DNA from: Bacillus sp. A301a_S52
Lineage (GTDB): Bacteria > Bacillota > Bacilli > Bacillales > Salisediminibacteriaceae
Direction: 5' to 3'
Length of the DNA stretch: 64,000 bases
Assembly (NCBI GenBank): GCA_024701455.1
Contig: JABXYP010000001.1
Location: forward strand, 1,678,001-1,742,000
The notes beneath the pieces were generated by a model. That model was given only the letters and a program-made list of their open reading frames with translations. It ran no database searches and had not been told where the DNA came from. The position numbers and the translations under genes were made by a program. Numbering within the stretch: the first letter of the stretch is position 1; every line of letters starts with the position of its first letter. Shown piece by piece: positions 34,322 to 44,079 of this stretch.

Positions 34322-35544
34322 ATGAGGTACTAAACCTTTGGTCTAAACGTCGTAGCGACTATTGGACGATGGCTGTCAAATACTTAAAATTAATAGGGAA
34401 CAGCGGTTTTTTATTTACGCTTTATTTGTTGTTTGTGTTTGGAAGCTATTATTATGGTCAGTTTTTACAATGGCTTCCAGATACGTTTCCCGCTATAGTG
34501 TTTTTTACCCTAATTTTCACATGGCTCATGACAAGAGGTAGAACAAGGACGTTTGTTAAACAAGGCGATTTAATCTTTCTAACACCAATAGAGGGTCGGT
34601 TAGATTCATATATTCGTGCATCTATTCGATATAGTTGGTTGATGGAGACATTTTGGGTTTCTCTAACACTTCTTGTTCTCGCACCACTATTCTTTGATAG
34701 AGTGGCACCTTATGGCAGTTCATTACTTTTCATTTTAGTATGTATGAGCTTATTAAAGCTTTGGAATTTGTCAACGGGTTTTGAAGAGCAGCGGATTTTA
34801 GATAGACTGCATTATTCATATCATACATGGATGAGGGCAGGATTAAATGCTATAGCTGTTTATGCCTTGTTTTCTCAACAGTCTTATTTAGTTATTGGCA
34901 TTATTGCCATTGCTCTTGTTATCTTTTATTTTGGCTATTTTCGACAGCTTTCGAAAAATTACAGTTTAAAATGGGAACGGCTTGTTGACATTGAAAATCA
35001 AACAGTGATGACTTTCTATAGAGTGGCTAATAGCTTCACTGATGTTCCGAGTTTGAAATCCAAAGTGCGTTCTCGTAGCTGGCTGTCCCCCCTTTATAAA
35101 TTAGTGCCATATAGTGGGACAAAGGTCTATCATTATATGTTTGCCAGATCATTTCTTAGAGCGAATGATTATTTCGGTATTTTCATTCGGTTAACATTTC
35201 TTGGGGTGCTGTTTTTAACAATCGTAGAGCTTGACTGGGGTCGATGGCTTATTAGTGTATTATTTGCCTATATGACAGCGTTGCAAATAGAAACGTTAAA
35301 AAATCATTATGACACAAGCCAAATGGTTGATTTATATCCTGTGAGTGATAACGTTAAGTTAGCAGGGCATAAATTCTGGCTGTTAACAGCGGGGATCTGT
35401 CAATCACTTATATTTTTTGCTGCTACAGTCTTTAGTTACGGCCTGGCAGCAGGAATTGTCGTTCTAGTGTTAGCGGTCATCACGTACAGCTATCACATTT
35501 ATGTTCGTTTAGGGAAAAAATATGCATCGTCTTTATTAGCATAA
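34318..35544 (+). CDS. ecsB: ABC transporter permease EcsB
   Basis: A 408-aa membrane protein with about eight to ten helices, the first pair at about 30-75, a hydrophilic Arg-rich middle (about 230-280) and a helical C-terminal half. WSKRRSDYWTMAVKYLKLIG at the N-terminus is typical of EcsB. Translation is coupled to ecsA by the 4-bp overlap. The transported substrate is not known. Confidence 0.92.
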   Translation: MNEVLNLWSKRRSDYWTMAVKYLKLIGNSGFLFTLYLLFVFGSYYYGQFLQWLPDTFPAIVFFTLIFTWLMTRGRTRTFVKQGDLIFLTPIEGRLDSYIRASIRYSWLMETFWVSLTLLVLAPLFFDRVAPYGSSLLFILVCMSLLKLWNLSTGFEEQRILDRLHYSYHTWMRAGLNAIAVYALFSQQSYLVIGIIAIALVIFYFGYFRQLSKNYSLKWERLVDIENQTVMTFYRVANSFTDVPSLKSKVRSRSWLSPLYKLVPYSGTKVYHYMFARSFLRANDYFGIFIRLTFLGVLFLTIVELDWGRWLISVLFAYMTALQIETLKNHYDTSQMVDLYPVSDNVKLAGHKFWLLTAGICQSLIFFAATVFSYGLAAGIVVLVLAVITYSYHIYVRLGKKYASSLLA

Positions 35545-35575
35545 CGTAGTGTATAAGGAAAGGAGGGGGACTGAT

Positions 35576-36307
35576 ATGTCTTACACGGAAAAGGTCGAGC
35601 GTGAATTAAAGCGCTGGGAACATAAAATTAACCGTCCTCCCTCGTTACCGGCAGGGTTTAGTAAACGTTGGCAAAATAAAATTAATAATAAAATTCCTGA
35701 AAAAATTCATAATGTTGTAACCGAGAGTGTTAAACATATGGTTCAGGCGACGTTAGTAGGAAGTGATTATTTATCGGAATTAGATCGAGTCACGGAAGCT
35801 ACATTAGAAGAACGCGACAGGCTGTTTGATGAGCGAGTGTCTATGTATAAACGTACAGCAGCGGTAGAAGGAGCAGGCACGGGGTTCGGTGGTATTATGC
35901 TCGGTTTAGCAGATTTTCCTTTATTGCTTACTATTAAAATGAAATGCTTATTTGATGCAGGAAAAATTTATGGCTTTAATACCGATGAGCCAAAGGAAAG
36001 ATTATTCTTACTTCATATCTTCCAACTTGCTTTTTCAAAAGAAGTTGTTAAAAAAAATAGTTTAGAAAAAGTGAAAGTATGGGATGAACTAGAAGGTGTG
36101 TTACGAGAGCGGGACAGTGAGTCTCATGAGATAGATTGGCGCACCTTTCAACTGGAGTATCGTGACTTTATTGATCTGCCAAAAACACTACAGCTTATTC
36201 CAGGGTTCGGAGCTCTAGTTGGTGCTACTGCCAATTATCACTATTTAGAAATACTCGCGTATCACACTAAAAATAGCTTTCGATATCGTTTGTTAACCCG
36301 TGAATAA
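35576..36307 (+). CDS. ecsC: EcsC-family protein
   Basis: A 243-aa EcsC-family protein, third gene of ecsABC. The amphipathic Gly-rich segment AVEGAGTGFGGIMLGLADFP (about 100-120) and the C-terminal LIPGFGALVGATANYHYLE are the family hallmarks and suggest membrane association. AAGGAGGGGGACTGAT precedes the ATG at 35576; upstream in-frame codons overlap that site. It is dispensable for Ecs function in B. subtilis as I recall. A strong terminator follows. Confidence 0.93.
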   Translation: MSYTEKVERELKRWEHKINRPPSLPAGFSKRWQNKINNKIPEKIHNVVTESVKHMVQATLVGSDYLSELDRVTEATLEERDRLFDERVSMYKRTAAVEGAGTGFGGIMLGLADFPLLLTIKMKCLFDAGKIYGFNTDEPKERLFLLHIFQLAFSKEVVKKNSLEKVKVWDELEGVLRERDSESHEIDWRTFQLEYRDFIDLPKTLQLIPGFGALVGATANYHYLEILAYHTKNSFRYRLLTRE

Positions 36308-36317
36308 TAAGTAGGAT

Positions 36318-36366
36318 GACTGTCTTCAAAGTTCGTCGAAAATGGCGAAATGAAGACAGTTTTTTT
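36318..36366 (+). terminator. Terminator of ecsABC
   Basis: GACTGTCTTCA/TGAAGACAGT followed by seven T residues. Confidence 0.9.
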
Positions 36367-36380
36367 AGTGGAGGTTCGTT

Positions 36381-36977
36381 TTATTGAGAGGCTGTTTCTA
36401 TATTAGCTTCTTGTTGCATTTTAAGCTCTGTATATACAACTAGTCTCTCCTCATGCGTTTTTCTTTTTCTGTCAAACAAACCGTGACACGTAATTAAATT
36501 TAATTTTGGAGTACTTGCATAACCGAAGATCGTATCGATTGGCGCATAATGATTAGGATAAACTTCAATTTTTTCTACTTCAAATGTAAGGGTTGAACCG
36601 TATGCGCTTGTGATCACAATCTCGTCGCCTTGCACGAGTTTTTTTAAGCTGAAAAAAATCGCAGGGCCTGTATAATCATCGACATGACCCGCAATGACAG
36701 CGTTCCCCTTGTCTCCCGGCATAGGGCTGTTTGTCATCCATCCTGCTACATCTCCTCTTTCAGGTACTTGCAGAGAGCCATCTTTGTTCATGTGGCAAGT
36801 CACGACCTCTGCTGAAATTCCTAATGTAGGAATTTGAATCATAGCGGGTTCTATGCCTTTTTCACTAACAGGTTCGTGCACACTTTCTATGGTAGGGGCA
36901 AAAGAAAGTGTTACAATGCTTATGCCTAATATCATGGTTAAAAAACTCACGACTATCGATCTGAATGGTTGTTCCAT
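36381..36977 (-). CDS. Sortase, class D/F-like
   Basis: A 198-aa sortase with an N-terminal anchor (about 8-27) and the catalytic triad His 98 (VIAGHVDDY), Cys 164 (LITCHG) and Arg 178 (ERLVVYT). Sortases cut LPxTG-type signals and attach the protein to the cell wall. The gene begins 25 bp before the end of the upstream DUF4397 gene, whose product ends in an LPVTG sorting signal, so enzyme and substrate are translationally coupled. No good ribosome site precedes the ATG, as expected for coupling. The class is uncertain: ITCHG and the AGHVD motif resemble class F/E sortases more than SrtA. Confidence 0.85.
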   Translation of the reverse strand: MEQPFRSIVVSFLTMILGISIVTLSFAPTIESVHEPVSEKGIEPAMIQIPTLGISAEVVTCHMNKDGSLQVPERGDVAGWMTNSPMPGDKGNAVIAGHVDDYTGPAIFFSLKKLVQGDEIVITSAYGSTLTFEVEKIEVYPNHYAPIDTIFGYASTPKLNLITCHGLFDRKRKTHEERLVVYTELKMQQEANIETASQ

Positions 36978-37780
36978 GGCTGTAATTGGAAAAGTAAAAA
37001 AATACCTGTTAATGTTATTAAAATACTAAGTATACCCCCGATTGTAATGACATTGCCTTTATATTCTGATGCCCCTCCAAAGCCTGTGACAGGTAATTGT
37101 GAAGGAAGACGGCTAAGGGAAGGGTCTGCCAATATTACCGTATCTAATTCCGTTGCCCCATTAGTAAGCCCAACTAAAAGCATGGTATATTGCATATCAT
37201 TATCAAATTCAATTGTGGGAAGAGATAATAGAACATTGTTTTGTTCTAAAGATAAAAAGTTCAGGTTAGTCACTCCAGAGGCAAACTCTGTATATTGAGA
37301 TACGGTCATAAAAGACAAATCAGTAAATAGGGAGACATCATTAGCAGTAAATGAAACTGTTGGAGCATCAGGAGATAAATTAGCCGCTCGGACAATTGTT
37401 TTTCCGTCTGTTTCCATTGTTGTATCTTCCATTACCATGACGTCTAAACTCTCTAACATATGGACGATAGCTGCAGTATAAGCACGATCTTCGTCTATTG
37501 TGACGTTCTGGTTTAAGAGGGGTGTGTCATAGTCGCCGCTAGGATAAATCGTTAATGTGTATTCATTTGGTGGAATAACGATATAATCAGATGCCTGTGT
37601 ATAATCAAGTTCTTCCACAACTACCTCGTCATTTATAGCCACATCAATTTGTGGTGTATCGGGGGAAGTGTGAACAAGTCTTATCTTACCATCATTCGTA
37701 TCTGCTAAGACAAAACGAGAAACAGTGAAAAAAATAAATAGCAGAGTCACCACCCTTGCCAGTATTTTTCGTTTCTTCAA
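36953..37780 (-). CDS. DUF4397 cell-wall protein with LPVTG sorting signal
   Basis: A 275-aa exported protein. It has a signal peptide (KKRKILARVVTLLFIFFTVS), two DUF4397 repeats (RLVHTSPDTPQIDVAINDEV at the start of the first and RAANLSPDAPTVSFTANDVS at the second), and a C-terminal sorting signal: LPVTG at about 229-233, a hydrophobic stretch, and a short polar tail ending SDR. The TTG at 37780 is preferred because AAGGAG lies nine bases upstream; the ATG at 37789 abuts that ribosome site. It is almost surely the substrate of the coupled sortase. DUF4397 proteins are of unknown function. Confidence 0.82.
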   Translation of the reverse strand: MKKRKILARVVTLLFIFFTVSRFVLADTNDGKIRLVHTSPDTPQIDVAINDEVVVEELDYTQASDYIVIPPNEYTLTIYPSGDYDTPLLNQNVTIDEDRAYTAAIVHMLESLDVMVMEDTTMETDGKTIVRAANLSPDAPTVSFTANDVSLFTDLSFMTVSQYTEFASGVTNLNFLSLEQNNVLLSLPTIEFDNDMQYTMLLVGLTNGATELDTVILADPSLSRLPSQLPVTGFGGASEYKGNVITIGGILSILITLTGIFLLFQLQPWNNHSDR

Positions 37781-38034
37781 CGGGGTCATCTCCTTAAATT
37801 TTCGTATAGTAACATTTATTAGTATGACCTATTTTATGGGTTTTATGTATAATATGGAGACATCAGAAATAACCCTCAAATTCTCTGTTATCTACTCATT
37901 TGCTAGAAGGATTAAGACGTAGCCGTATGGAGTAGTTGGGTAAAAAGTTAAGCTTAGAAGCTGAATCTATGCTTCGGGTGTGAAGGCGCTGAGGAAGGGG
38001 CAAGTTAGTGGGCCTATATCACGGGGATTGGTAT

Positions 38035-38164
38035 TTATCACAGTAAGCGTCGGTAAAACTCCGCCCACAAAATAGAGAGGAGAGCTAACTCTATTTAGAC
38101 GGGAGATAATGGTCGTTAATCTCCTGATTCACTCAACTCCCACTAATTAAAGAATCGTATTATT
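38035..38164 (+). repeat. Dispersed palindromic element, copy G
   Basis: Begins TATCACAGTAAGCGTCGGT. Inner stem AAATAGAG/CTCTATTT around aggagagctaa is perfect. Outer right arm ATGGTCGTT pairs poorly. The left arm of the second hairpin is deleted (GATTCACTCAAC joins CTCCCACTAATTAAAG). Confidence 0.85.
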
Positions 38165-38205
38165 AAAGTAAAGCTGTAGGTCATTTGAAGAAGAGGTTTT
38201 TAATA

Positions 38206-38248
38206 AAACGGCCAATGTGTCTGGAGCGAGCTTTGACAGACACATTGG
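38206..38248 (-). terminator. Terminator of yhaA
   Basis: CCAATGTGTCT/AGACACATTGG perfect stem; on the - strand followed by CCGTTTTATT. Confidence 0.75.
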
Positions 38249-38268
38249 ATAAGTAGCTAAAGGGTGGT

Positions 38269-39453
38269 TTACACACCGTTTTCAAAAGTATTTAACACGA
38301 GGTTGCCAAGTACAGTGGCGCCATGTAACATCGCTCGTTCATCAATATCAAAGCGCGGATGATGATGAGGATAGGTCGTCTCCCAGTCAGGGTGTTGGGC
38401 ACCAGTGAAAAAAAAGGCCCCTTTTGTATGTTTTAAATAATAACTGAAATCTTCTCCACCCATTTGAGGTGTGGCATGGATAACCTGCTTAATGTTCTTT
38501 GATTCGGATGCTACACGTTGTACAAATTGGGCCTTATCTGAATGGTTAATCACAGCGGGATAGCCTTTGTAGTAATGGAAATCTGCTTTGGCACCGAAAC
38601 TGCTAGCTATCCCATGAACTACTTCAGCTATATTTTCTTTCACCTGAGCCTGGATTTTTTCATCAAACGTACGTACTGTGCCTTCCAATCGCGCGGTATC
38701 TGCAATAACATTAAAGGCGTTCTTTGCCTCGAAAGCACCGATACTAATAACGGCTGATTCCATAGGATCTACACGTCTACTTACAATATGCTGTAAGGAT
38801 TGGACAATTTGAGAACCTATCAAAATGGCGTCTTTCGTCATATGAGGTTGCGCACCATGGCCTCCTTTACCGTGTACGATAATTTCGAATCGATCAGCGG
38901 CAGCCATAAGGGGCCCTTCGTTATATTCAATCGTGCCAATGGGGGTAGTGGCCCATAAATGTGTGCCAAAAATAACATCAACATTTTCTAAACAGCCATC
39001 ATCAATCATAGGCTTTGCCCCACCTGGAGCCAGTTCTTCTGCATGCTGATGAATAAATACGACAGTTCCTTTCAAACTCTTCTTCATAGAATTAAGTGCT
39101 TTAGCTAACACAAGCAATAAAGAGGTATGGGCGTCATGACCGCAGGCATGCATGACATTGGGGACAGTGGATTTATAAGGGACCTCCTTTAAGTCTTGAA
39201 TAGGTAAAGCATCAAAATCAGCTCGTAATGCTACTGTTGGTCCTGATCCCGCTTCTCCTTTGAGAGTTGCCAGAACACCACGACCACCGACACCTTCTCG
39301 TACCTCATGCCCGAGCTGACGATGGTACTGTGAAATGTATTGCGGAGTTTTTACTTCTTGAAAAGACAGCTCTGGATGTTGATGTAAGTAGCGGCGAATA
39401 TCAACCATCTCATCATAGTAGCTAGCTAGCTTTTCATATAATTCATTCATCAT
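38269..39453 (-). CDS. yhaA: M20-family amidohydrolase YhaA
   Basis: A 394-aa zinc-dependent amidohydrolase of the M20D group (N-acyl-amino-acid or hippurate hydrolase type). Metal-binding motifs are MHACGHDAHTS (Cys and His near 103-107), HQHAEELAPGG and the C-terminal MGGEDFSYYL; GGHGAQPHMTKDAI belongs to the dimerisation domain. AAGGAGAGATTTAT precedes the ATG. B. subtilis yhaA lies beside ecsC; here the sortase pair has come between. Substrate not determinable. Confidence 0.88.
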   Translation of the reverse strand: MMNELYEKLASYYDEMVDIRRYLHQHPELSFQEVKTPQYISQYHRQLGHEVREGVGGRGVLATLKGEAGSGPTVALRADFDALPIQDLKEVPYKSTVPNVMHACGHDAHTSLLLVLAKALNSMKKSLKGTVVFIHQHAEELAPGGAKPMIDDGCLENVDVIFGTHLWATTPIGTIEYNEGPLMAAADRFEIIVHGKGGHGAQPHMTKDAILIGSQIVQSLQHIVSRRVDPMESAVISIGAFEAKNAFNVIADTARLEGTVRTFDEKIQAQVKENIAEVVHGIASSFGAKADFHYYKGYPAVINHSDKAQFVQRVASESKNIKQVIHATPQMGGEDFSYYLKHTKGAFFFTGAQHPDWETTYPHHHPRFDIDERAMLHGATVLGNLVLNTFENGV

Positions 39454-39582
39454 ATAAATCTCTCCTTTGCCAGTTTACAATATGGATATTAATTGAATAT
39501 ATAGCGCTAATTGTGATGGTTTTGTGTCAAACTGTAGGAAACACCTCTTGGAAGCCGTTATTTTTATGAAAAAAGCTAACAT

Positions 39583-39718
39583 ATAAAAGAATCTTCAATC
39601 AGTGGGAGTTTGCGTTTTTCTCCTACGGAGTCGTTGAATGAACCAGGACAAAAGTGGCTGTTATCTCCCACCTAAATGAGAGCTAGCTCTCCTCTCTATT
39701 TTGAGTGAGGATAGATCC
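39583..39718 (-). repeat. Dispersed palindromic element, copy H
   Basis: On the - strand: inner stem AAATAGAG/CTCTCATTT around aggagagctag, GGTGGGAGATAACAGCCACT, GTCCTGGTTCATTCAACGAC, then the second hairpin TCCGTAGGAG with CTCCCACTGA, and GAAGATTCTTTTATA. The left outer arm is replaced by unrelated sequence. It starts directly at the ccdA stop codon (39719-39721). Confidence 0.82.
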
Positions 39719-40465
39719 TCAAATATTAAAAGGAATATATTGTGACAGGTAGGCTGCTATTCGTGAGAAAAGGCCAGAAAACAGCATAACTCCTAGTAAA
39801 ATCATGATGAAACCACTCGTTTTTTGAATGAGAGGTAAGTAACGGTTAATATTGCGAATTTTGTTAATTGATTTAGAGTAAATAAGGGCGACAAGTAAAA
39901 ATGGGAGACCGATACCGACTGAATAAAACAATAATAATAGCATCCCTCCTAATGTATTAGTACTTTGTGATGCGAGTGCGATAATAGACCCTAAAACGAG
40001 TCCAATACATGGTGACCAACCTGCAGCGAATACCAATCCGAAGAGGATGGATCGACCAAAGCTAGCAGACTTGGATGGTTTCAATAATTTCTTCTCATTC
40101 ATAAGAAAGTTGAAGCTAAATATCCCTGTTAGTTGTAATCCGAATAGGACAATGATAATCCCGCCTAGTTGCTGCAACAATACTTGATTTTGTAAAAATA
40201 ACTGACCAAAAAGTGAAGAGGTGGCACCGAGAACAAGAAAAATAGACGTAAAGCCGATAATAAATCCAATGCTTCTTGAAAGGATAAGCTTACGATCCGC
40301 CACAATTTCATGGTGATTAATGCTTCCACCAGTTAATTGGGCAATGTAAGCTGGTACTAGTGGAAACACGCAAGGAGACAGAAATGAAACGACTCCTGCA
40401 AACAAAGCTATCCATATAGAAAGAAATGTGACTTCGTTTATAATAAAAATACTTAATACGCTCAT
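39719..40465 (-). CDS. ccdA: Cytochrome c biogenesis protein CcdA
   Basis: A 248-aa six-helix membrane protein that carries reducing power across the membrane to thioredoxin-like proteins for cytochrome c assembly or spore functions. The paired motifs SPCVFPLVPAYIAQLTGG (helix 1) and WSPCIGLVLGS (helix 4) each hold a redox Cys. GCGGGGGGATTTAC precedes the ATG. Its stop codon abuts repeat copy H, and no terminator of the usual kind lies between, so the element itself may end the transcript. Confidence 0.9.
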   Translation of the reverse strand: MSVLSIFIINEVTFLSIWIALFAGVVSFLSPCVFPLVPAYIAQLTGGSINHHEIVADRKLILSRSIGFIIGFTSIFLVLGATSSLFGQLFLQNQVLLQQLGGIIIVLFGLQLTGIFSFNFLMNEKKLLKPSKSASFGRSILFGLVFAAGWSPCIGLVLGSIIALASQSTNTLGGMLLLLFYSVGIGLPFLLVALIYSKSINKIRNINRYLPLIQKTSGFIMILLGVMLFSGLFSRIAAYLSQYIPFNI

Positions 40466-40642
40466 GTAAATCCCCCCGCAAAAACAATTTCCTCTCTTAA
40501 CTATACATGATAACCTTCATACTTAGAACCTGTCTAATCTAGTAACCTTTCTTTAGGAAGAAACTTTTTTCGCTATTTATCGTATTATAATAAAGAAGTT
40601 TCGCCAAATTTTTAAAGTTAGCGGTGGAGTGGGAGGGATAGT

Positions 40643-42802
40643 ATGGCCATTCGGCGTATTCTATTAGGGATGCTGTTTTTAACAGCTATCTTACTAATTG
40701 GAAGTTTAAGTTATGTAGGTATTATCATTTTTGGAAATTATACGATAGATGAAACGAACCTCATCCTCAATGAAGCGACAACTATTTATGATCAGGAGGG
40801 GAATGAGCTGACAAAATTATTCGTTGAGAATAGGGAAATAGTTGATCTTGAGATGATCCCTGATCACGTACAAGAGGCTTTTCTTGCGATTGAAGACCAT
40901 CGATTTTATGACCATACAGGAATCGACTTTAAAGCTATTGGACGAGCTGTTTATCGCGATGTAATCACACAATCGAAAGCAGAGGGAGGGAGTACGATCA
41001 CTCAGCAGTTAGCAAAACATGCGTTTCTTTCACCTGAGAAATCCTGGTTGAGAAAGACGAACGAAGTTCTCATCGCGATTAATTTAGAGAGACGATACAG
41101 TAAAGATGATATTTTGGAAATGTATTTTAATAGTATTTACTTTGGGCACGGAGCTTACGGTGTGGAGGCAGCCGCCCACGTGTATTTCGGAAAAAGCATT
41201 GCTGATGTGTCTGTTGATGAAGGAGCTCTCCTTGCTGCTTTACCTAAAGCGCCTAATCATTACTCACCGTTTATTGATCACGAACGTAGTAAAGAAAGGC
41301 GAGATCTCGTATTAAGTACAATGGCACGTCGAGGTTTTTTAACAGCAGAAGAGGCAGTGCGGTGGCAAGGTAGGGCATTACCTACTGAGCAAATAAATAT
41401 TGTCGGTAACCGAGCTTATGATCCATACATGGACCTTGTTTTAAAAGAAGCTGAGAATGTTTATAACATGACAGAAGAAGAAGTGTTAAAAGGCGGCTAT
41501 GACATTGTTGTGGCAATGGATAGTGAGATTCAGCAATTAACATATGATGTCTTTCAAAATAGTGCTACTTTTCCTGAGTCAACAGGTGATCTGCCTGTAC
41601 AAGGAAGTGTTGTACTGCTGGATAATGAGACAGGAGGTGTAATAGCCGTGCAGGGAGGAAGAGATTATGAACGAAAAGGGTTTCATCGTGCTGAAGCCCG
41701 ACGCTCCCCAGGCTCTCTTCTTAAGCCGATAGCTGTTTATGCCCCAGCTATGGAGGAAGGCCTCCTTCACCCTTATTCGTTACTTAAAAACGAAAAAATG
41801 ACATTTGATGATTATACACCGAGTAATAATGACAATGAGTATACAGTGGAAATGACGATGTATGATGCCATTAAAGATTCTGCGAATGTACCTGCGGTTT
41901 GGACACTTGATCACCTTAGTATACAAACGGCTAAAAACTATTTGGCTAAGCAAGAGATGGAGATAGAAGATGAAGGTCTTAGTATTGCTTTAGGTGGATT
42001 ACAGGACGGATTAACGCCATTAGAAATTGCTGGGGCCTATCGAACTTTAGCAAATCAAGGCATGTATTCAGAACCTTACTTTATTGAAAAGATAACAGAT
42101 CGCAATGGTCATGATGTCCTGAGGCATGAGGTTGAGGACGTTCAGATTTATTCACCCCAAACGGCTTGGAATATGACAAAAATGCTCCTAGCAGTGACAG
42201 AAGAGGGAACAGGTAGTGCAGGAGACTATCAAGGGGATATAGCGGGGAAAACAGGTACGACCTCTTTTGAACAAGTGAGCGGGGCAGCAAGAGATTTGTG
42301 GTTTGCCGGCTATACGCCTGATATATCAGGCGTTGTATGGATGGGATATGATCAGTCTGATGAATCCCATTATCTTAATTCATCAAGCGCTGTTCCTACT
42401 AAAGCGTTTAAAGCGATTATGAGTGAGATTGCTGATGATAGACCTACTACGCAATTAACTTTTTCCTTACCGAAAAATGTAGATGACTTAGCTGATCCAA
42501 TTCGATTTGTAGATATTGTAGATCTTAATGCGAAGGTCTCTCCAGGATTAATGGGAAGTCGGGTACAGTTGGAATGGTCAGGAAGTGAAGACGATAGATT
42601 GCACTACCGCATTTATGAAGAGAATGAAGGAGAAACACGATTTATTGATGAAGTAGTGGGAGAAAGTAGTTATACTCTGCAAGGTGTTTCGATGTTTTCA
42701 TCAACTAATTACCTCGTTGTTCCCTATAACCCGTTAACCGATAGAGAAGGTCCTTCATCCAATATTGCCGAAGGAAAGTTTAGTATATTTTCTTACAATT
42801 AA
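40643..42802 (+). CDS. pbpF: Class A penicillin-binding protein PbpF
   Basis: A 719-aa bifunctional peptidoglycan synthase. Membrane anchor about 8-30; GT51 transglycosylase domain with AIEDHRFYDHTGIDFKAI and GGSTITQQLAK (about 80-250); transpeptidase domain with catalytic Ser in SPGSLLKP, SAN in DSANVPAVW and KTG in GKTGTT. A C-terminal Fn3-like tail (about 625-715) follows. In B. subtilis pbpF precedes hemEHY as here. A GGGAGGGATAGT site precedes the ATG. It is expressed late in growth and in the forespore in B. subtilis. Confidence 0.93.
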   Translation: MAIRRILLGMLFLTAILLIGSLSYVGIIIFGNYTIDETNLILNEATTIYDQEGNELTKLFVENREIVDLEMIPDHVQEAFLAIEDHRFYDHTGIDFKAIGRAVYRDVITQSKAEGGSTITQQLAKHAFLSPEKSWLRKTNEVLIAINLERRYSKDDILEMYFNSIYFGHGAYGVEAAAHVYFGKSIADVSVDEGALLAALPKAPNHYSPFIDHERSKERRDLVLSTMARRGFLTAEEAVRWQGRALPTEQINIVGNRAYDPYMDLVLKEAENVYNMTEEEVLKGGYDIVVAMDSEIQQLTYDVFQNSATFPESTGDLPVQGSVVLLDNETGGVIAVQGGRDYERKGFHRAEARRSPGSLLKPIAVYAPAMEEGLLHPYSLLKNEKMTFDDYTPSNNDNEYTVEMTMYDAIKDSANVPAVWTLDHLSIQTAKNYLAKQEMEIEDEGLSIALGGLQDGLTPLEIAGAYRTLANQGMYSEPYFIEKITDRNGHDVLRHEVEDVQIYSPQTAWNMTKMLLAVTEEGTGSAGDYQGDIAGKTGTTSFEQVSGAARDLWFAGYTPDISGVVWMGYDQSDESHYLNSSSAVPTKAFKAIMSEIADDRPTTQLTFSLPKNVDDLADPIRFVDIVDLNAKVSPGLMGSRVQLEWSGSEDDRLHYRIYEENEGETRFIDEVVGESSYTLQGVSMFSSTNYLVVPYNPLTDREGPSSNIAEGKFSIFSYN

Positions 42803-42814
42803 CACATCATTTAC

Positions 42815-42848
42815 AACATCAGCTTCTGAATGGCTGATGTTGTTTTTT
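42815..42848 (+). terminator. Terminator of pbpF
   Basis: AACATCAGC/GCTGATGTT followed by a T-rich run. Confidence 0.9.
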
Positions 42849-43013
42849 GCATATGAGAGCTATTTAAAATATGATAAATGTATGAACAAAGAGAGCGTAA
42901 CACTATCCTCTTATGTATCATGTAGTGTACAATTTAGTGAGATTGTTTTTTAACAAACATTCTAAATAATATGTTTAAACAAGTATTTTAATTAATGATT
43001 TGGGGTGTAAATA

Positions 43014-44063
43014 GTGACTGAGAGGTTTAATGACACGTTTTTAAAAGCTTGCCGTAAACAGCAAGTGAATCACGTTCCTGTATGGTATATGAGACAGGCG
43101 GGGAGGTCACAGCCAGAATATCGTGAAATAAAGGAAAAATATAGTCTCGAAGACATTACACACAGACCAGAACTCTGTGCGTGGGTAACTAAATTACCTG
43201 TAGATCAATACAATAACGATGCAGCCATCTTGTATAAGGATATTATGACACCATTACCAGGGATCGGAGTAGATGTGAAAATCAAAAAAGGGGTCGGTCC
43301 CGTTATTTCTAATCCTATACTAACATTACCTGATGTGGAGAGGCTTGGTGTATTAGAGCCAGAAAAAGATGTGGATTTTGTTCTAGAGACGATAAAGCTT
43401 CTTCGTACACAGCTAAACGTGCCACTCATTGGTTTTAGCGGTGCACCGTTTACACTTGCGAGCTATATGATTGAAGGCGGTCCCTCTAAAAATTATAATA
43501 AAACGAAAGCGATGATGTATTCTCAACCAGAGGCGTGGCAAAAATTAATGGACAAGCTCGGCAGTATGGTTGTCACATATGTAAAAGCGCAGATTAAGGC
43601 AGGTGCTCAGGCCATTCAAATATTTGACTCATGGGTAGGCGCTTTGAATCAACAAGATTATCGACTATTTGTTAAGCCTGTCATGACTCGAATATTTTCT
43701 GAACTTAAGACTGAGGGAGTTCCTCTTATTATGTTTGGGGTTGGGGCCCGACATTTAACATTGGATTGGCATGACCTCTCATTAGATGTTGTGGGGCTTG
43801 ATTGGCGATATCCGATTCATGAAGCGAGACAAGATGGGATTGCCAAAGCTGTTCAAGGGAATCTGGATCCATCTTTATTACTTGCTCCTTGGCCAGTAAT
43901 CGAAGAAAGGGCTAAAGCCATCCTTGATGAAGGACTAAAACACCCAGGCTTTATTTTCAATTTAGGTCACGGTGTCTTTCCAGAAGTATCACCAGAAACA
44001 TTGAAAAAACTAACTAAATTTGTGCATGAGTATTCCAGAGAGCAACTTGCAATAACAAATTAA
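43014..44063 (+). CDS. hemE: Uroporphyrinogen III decarboxylase HemE
   Basis: A 349-aa cytoplasmic enzyme making coproporphyrinogen III from uroporphyrinogen III. Signatures are [17 protein letters not shown] (substrate-binding Arg) and [17 protein letters not shown]; catalytic Asp and Tyr regions are in place and length fits. The start is a GTG at 43014 after TTGGGGTGTAAATA. First of hemE-hemH-hemY, with 16- and 7-bp gaps. Confidence 0.96.
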   Translation: MTERFNDTFLKACRKQQVNHVPVWYMRQAGRSQPEYREIKEKYSLEDITHRPELCAWVTKLPVDQYNNDAAILYKDIMTPLPGIGVDVKIKKGVGPVISNPILTLPDVERLGVLEPEKDVDFVLETIKLLRTQLNVPLIGFSGAPFTLASYMIEGGPSKNYNKTKAMMYSQPEAWQKLMDKLGSMVVTYVKAQIKAGAQAIQIFDSWVGALNQQDYRLFVKPVMTRIFSELKTEGVPLIMFGVGARHLTLDWHDLSLDVVGLDWRYPIHEARQDGIAKAVQGNLDPSLLLAPWPVIEERAKAILDEGLKHPGFIFNLGHGVFPEVSPETLKKLTKFVHEYSREQLAITN

Positions 44064-44079
44064 GTGAAGGATGATCAAC

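Larger units (their letters stand above)
37781..38268. other. Intergenic region yhaA-DUF4397
   Basis: 488 bp: the upstream region of the DUF4397 gene, about 170 bp of featureless DNA (37870-38034), dispersed element copy G (38035-38164) and the yhaA terminator (38206-38248). No gene is supported. Confidence 0.65.
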
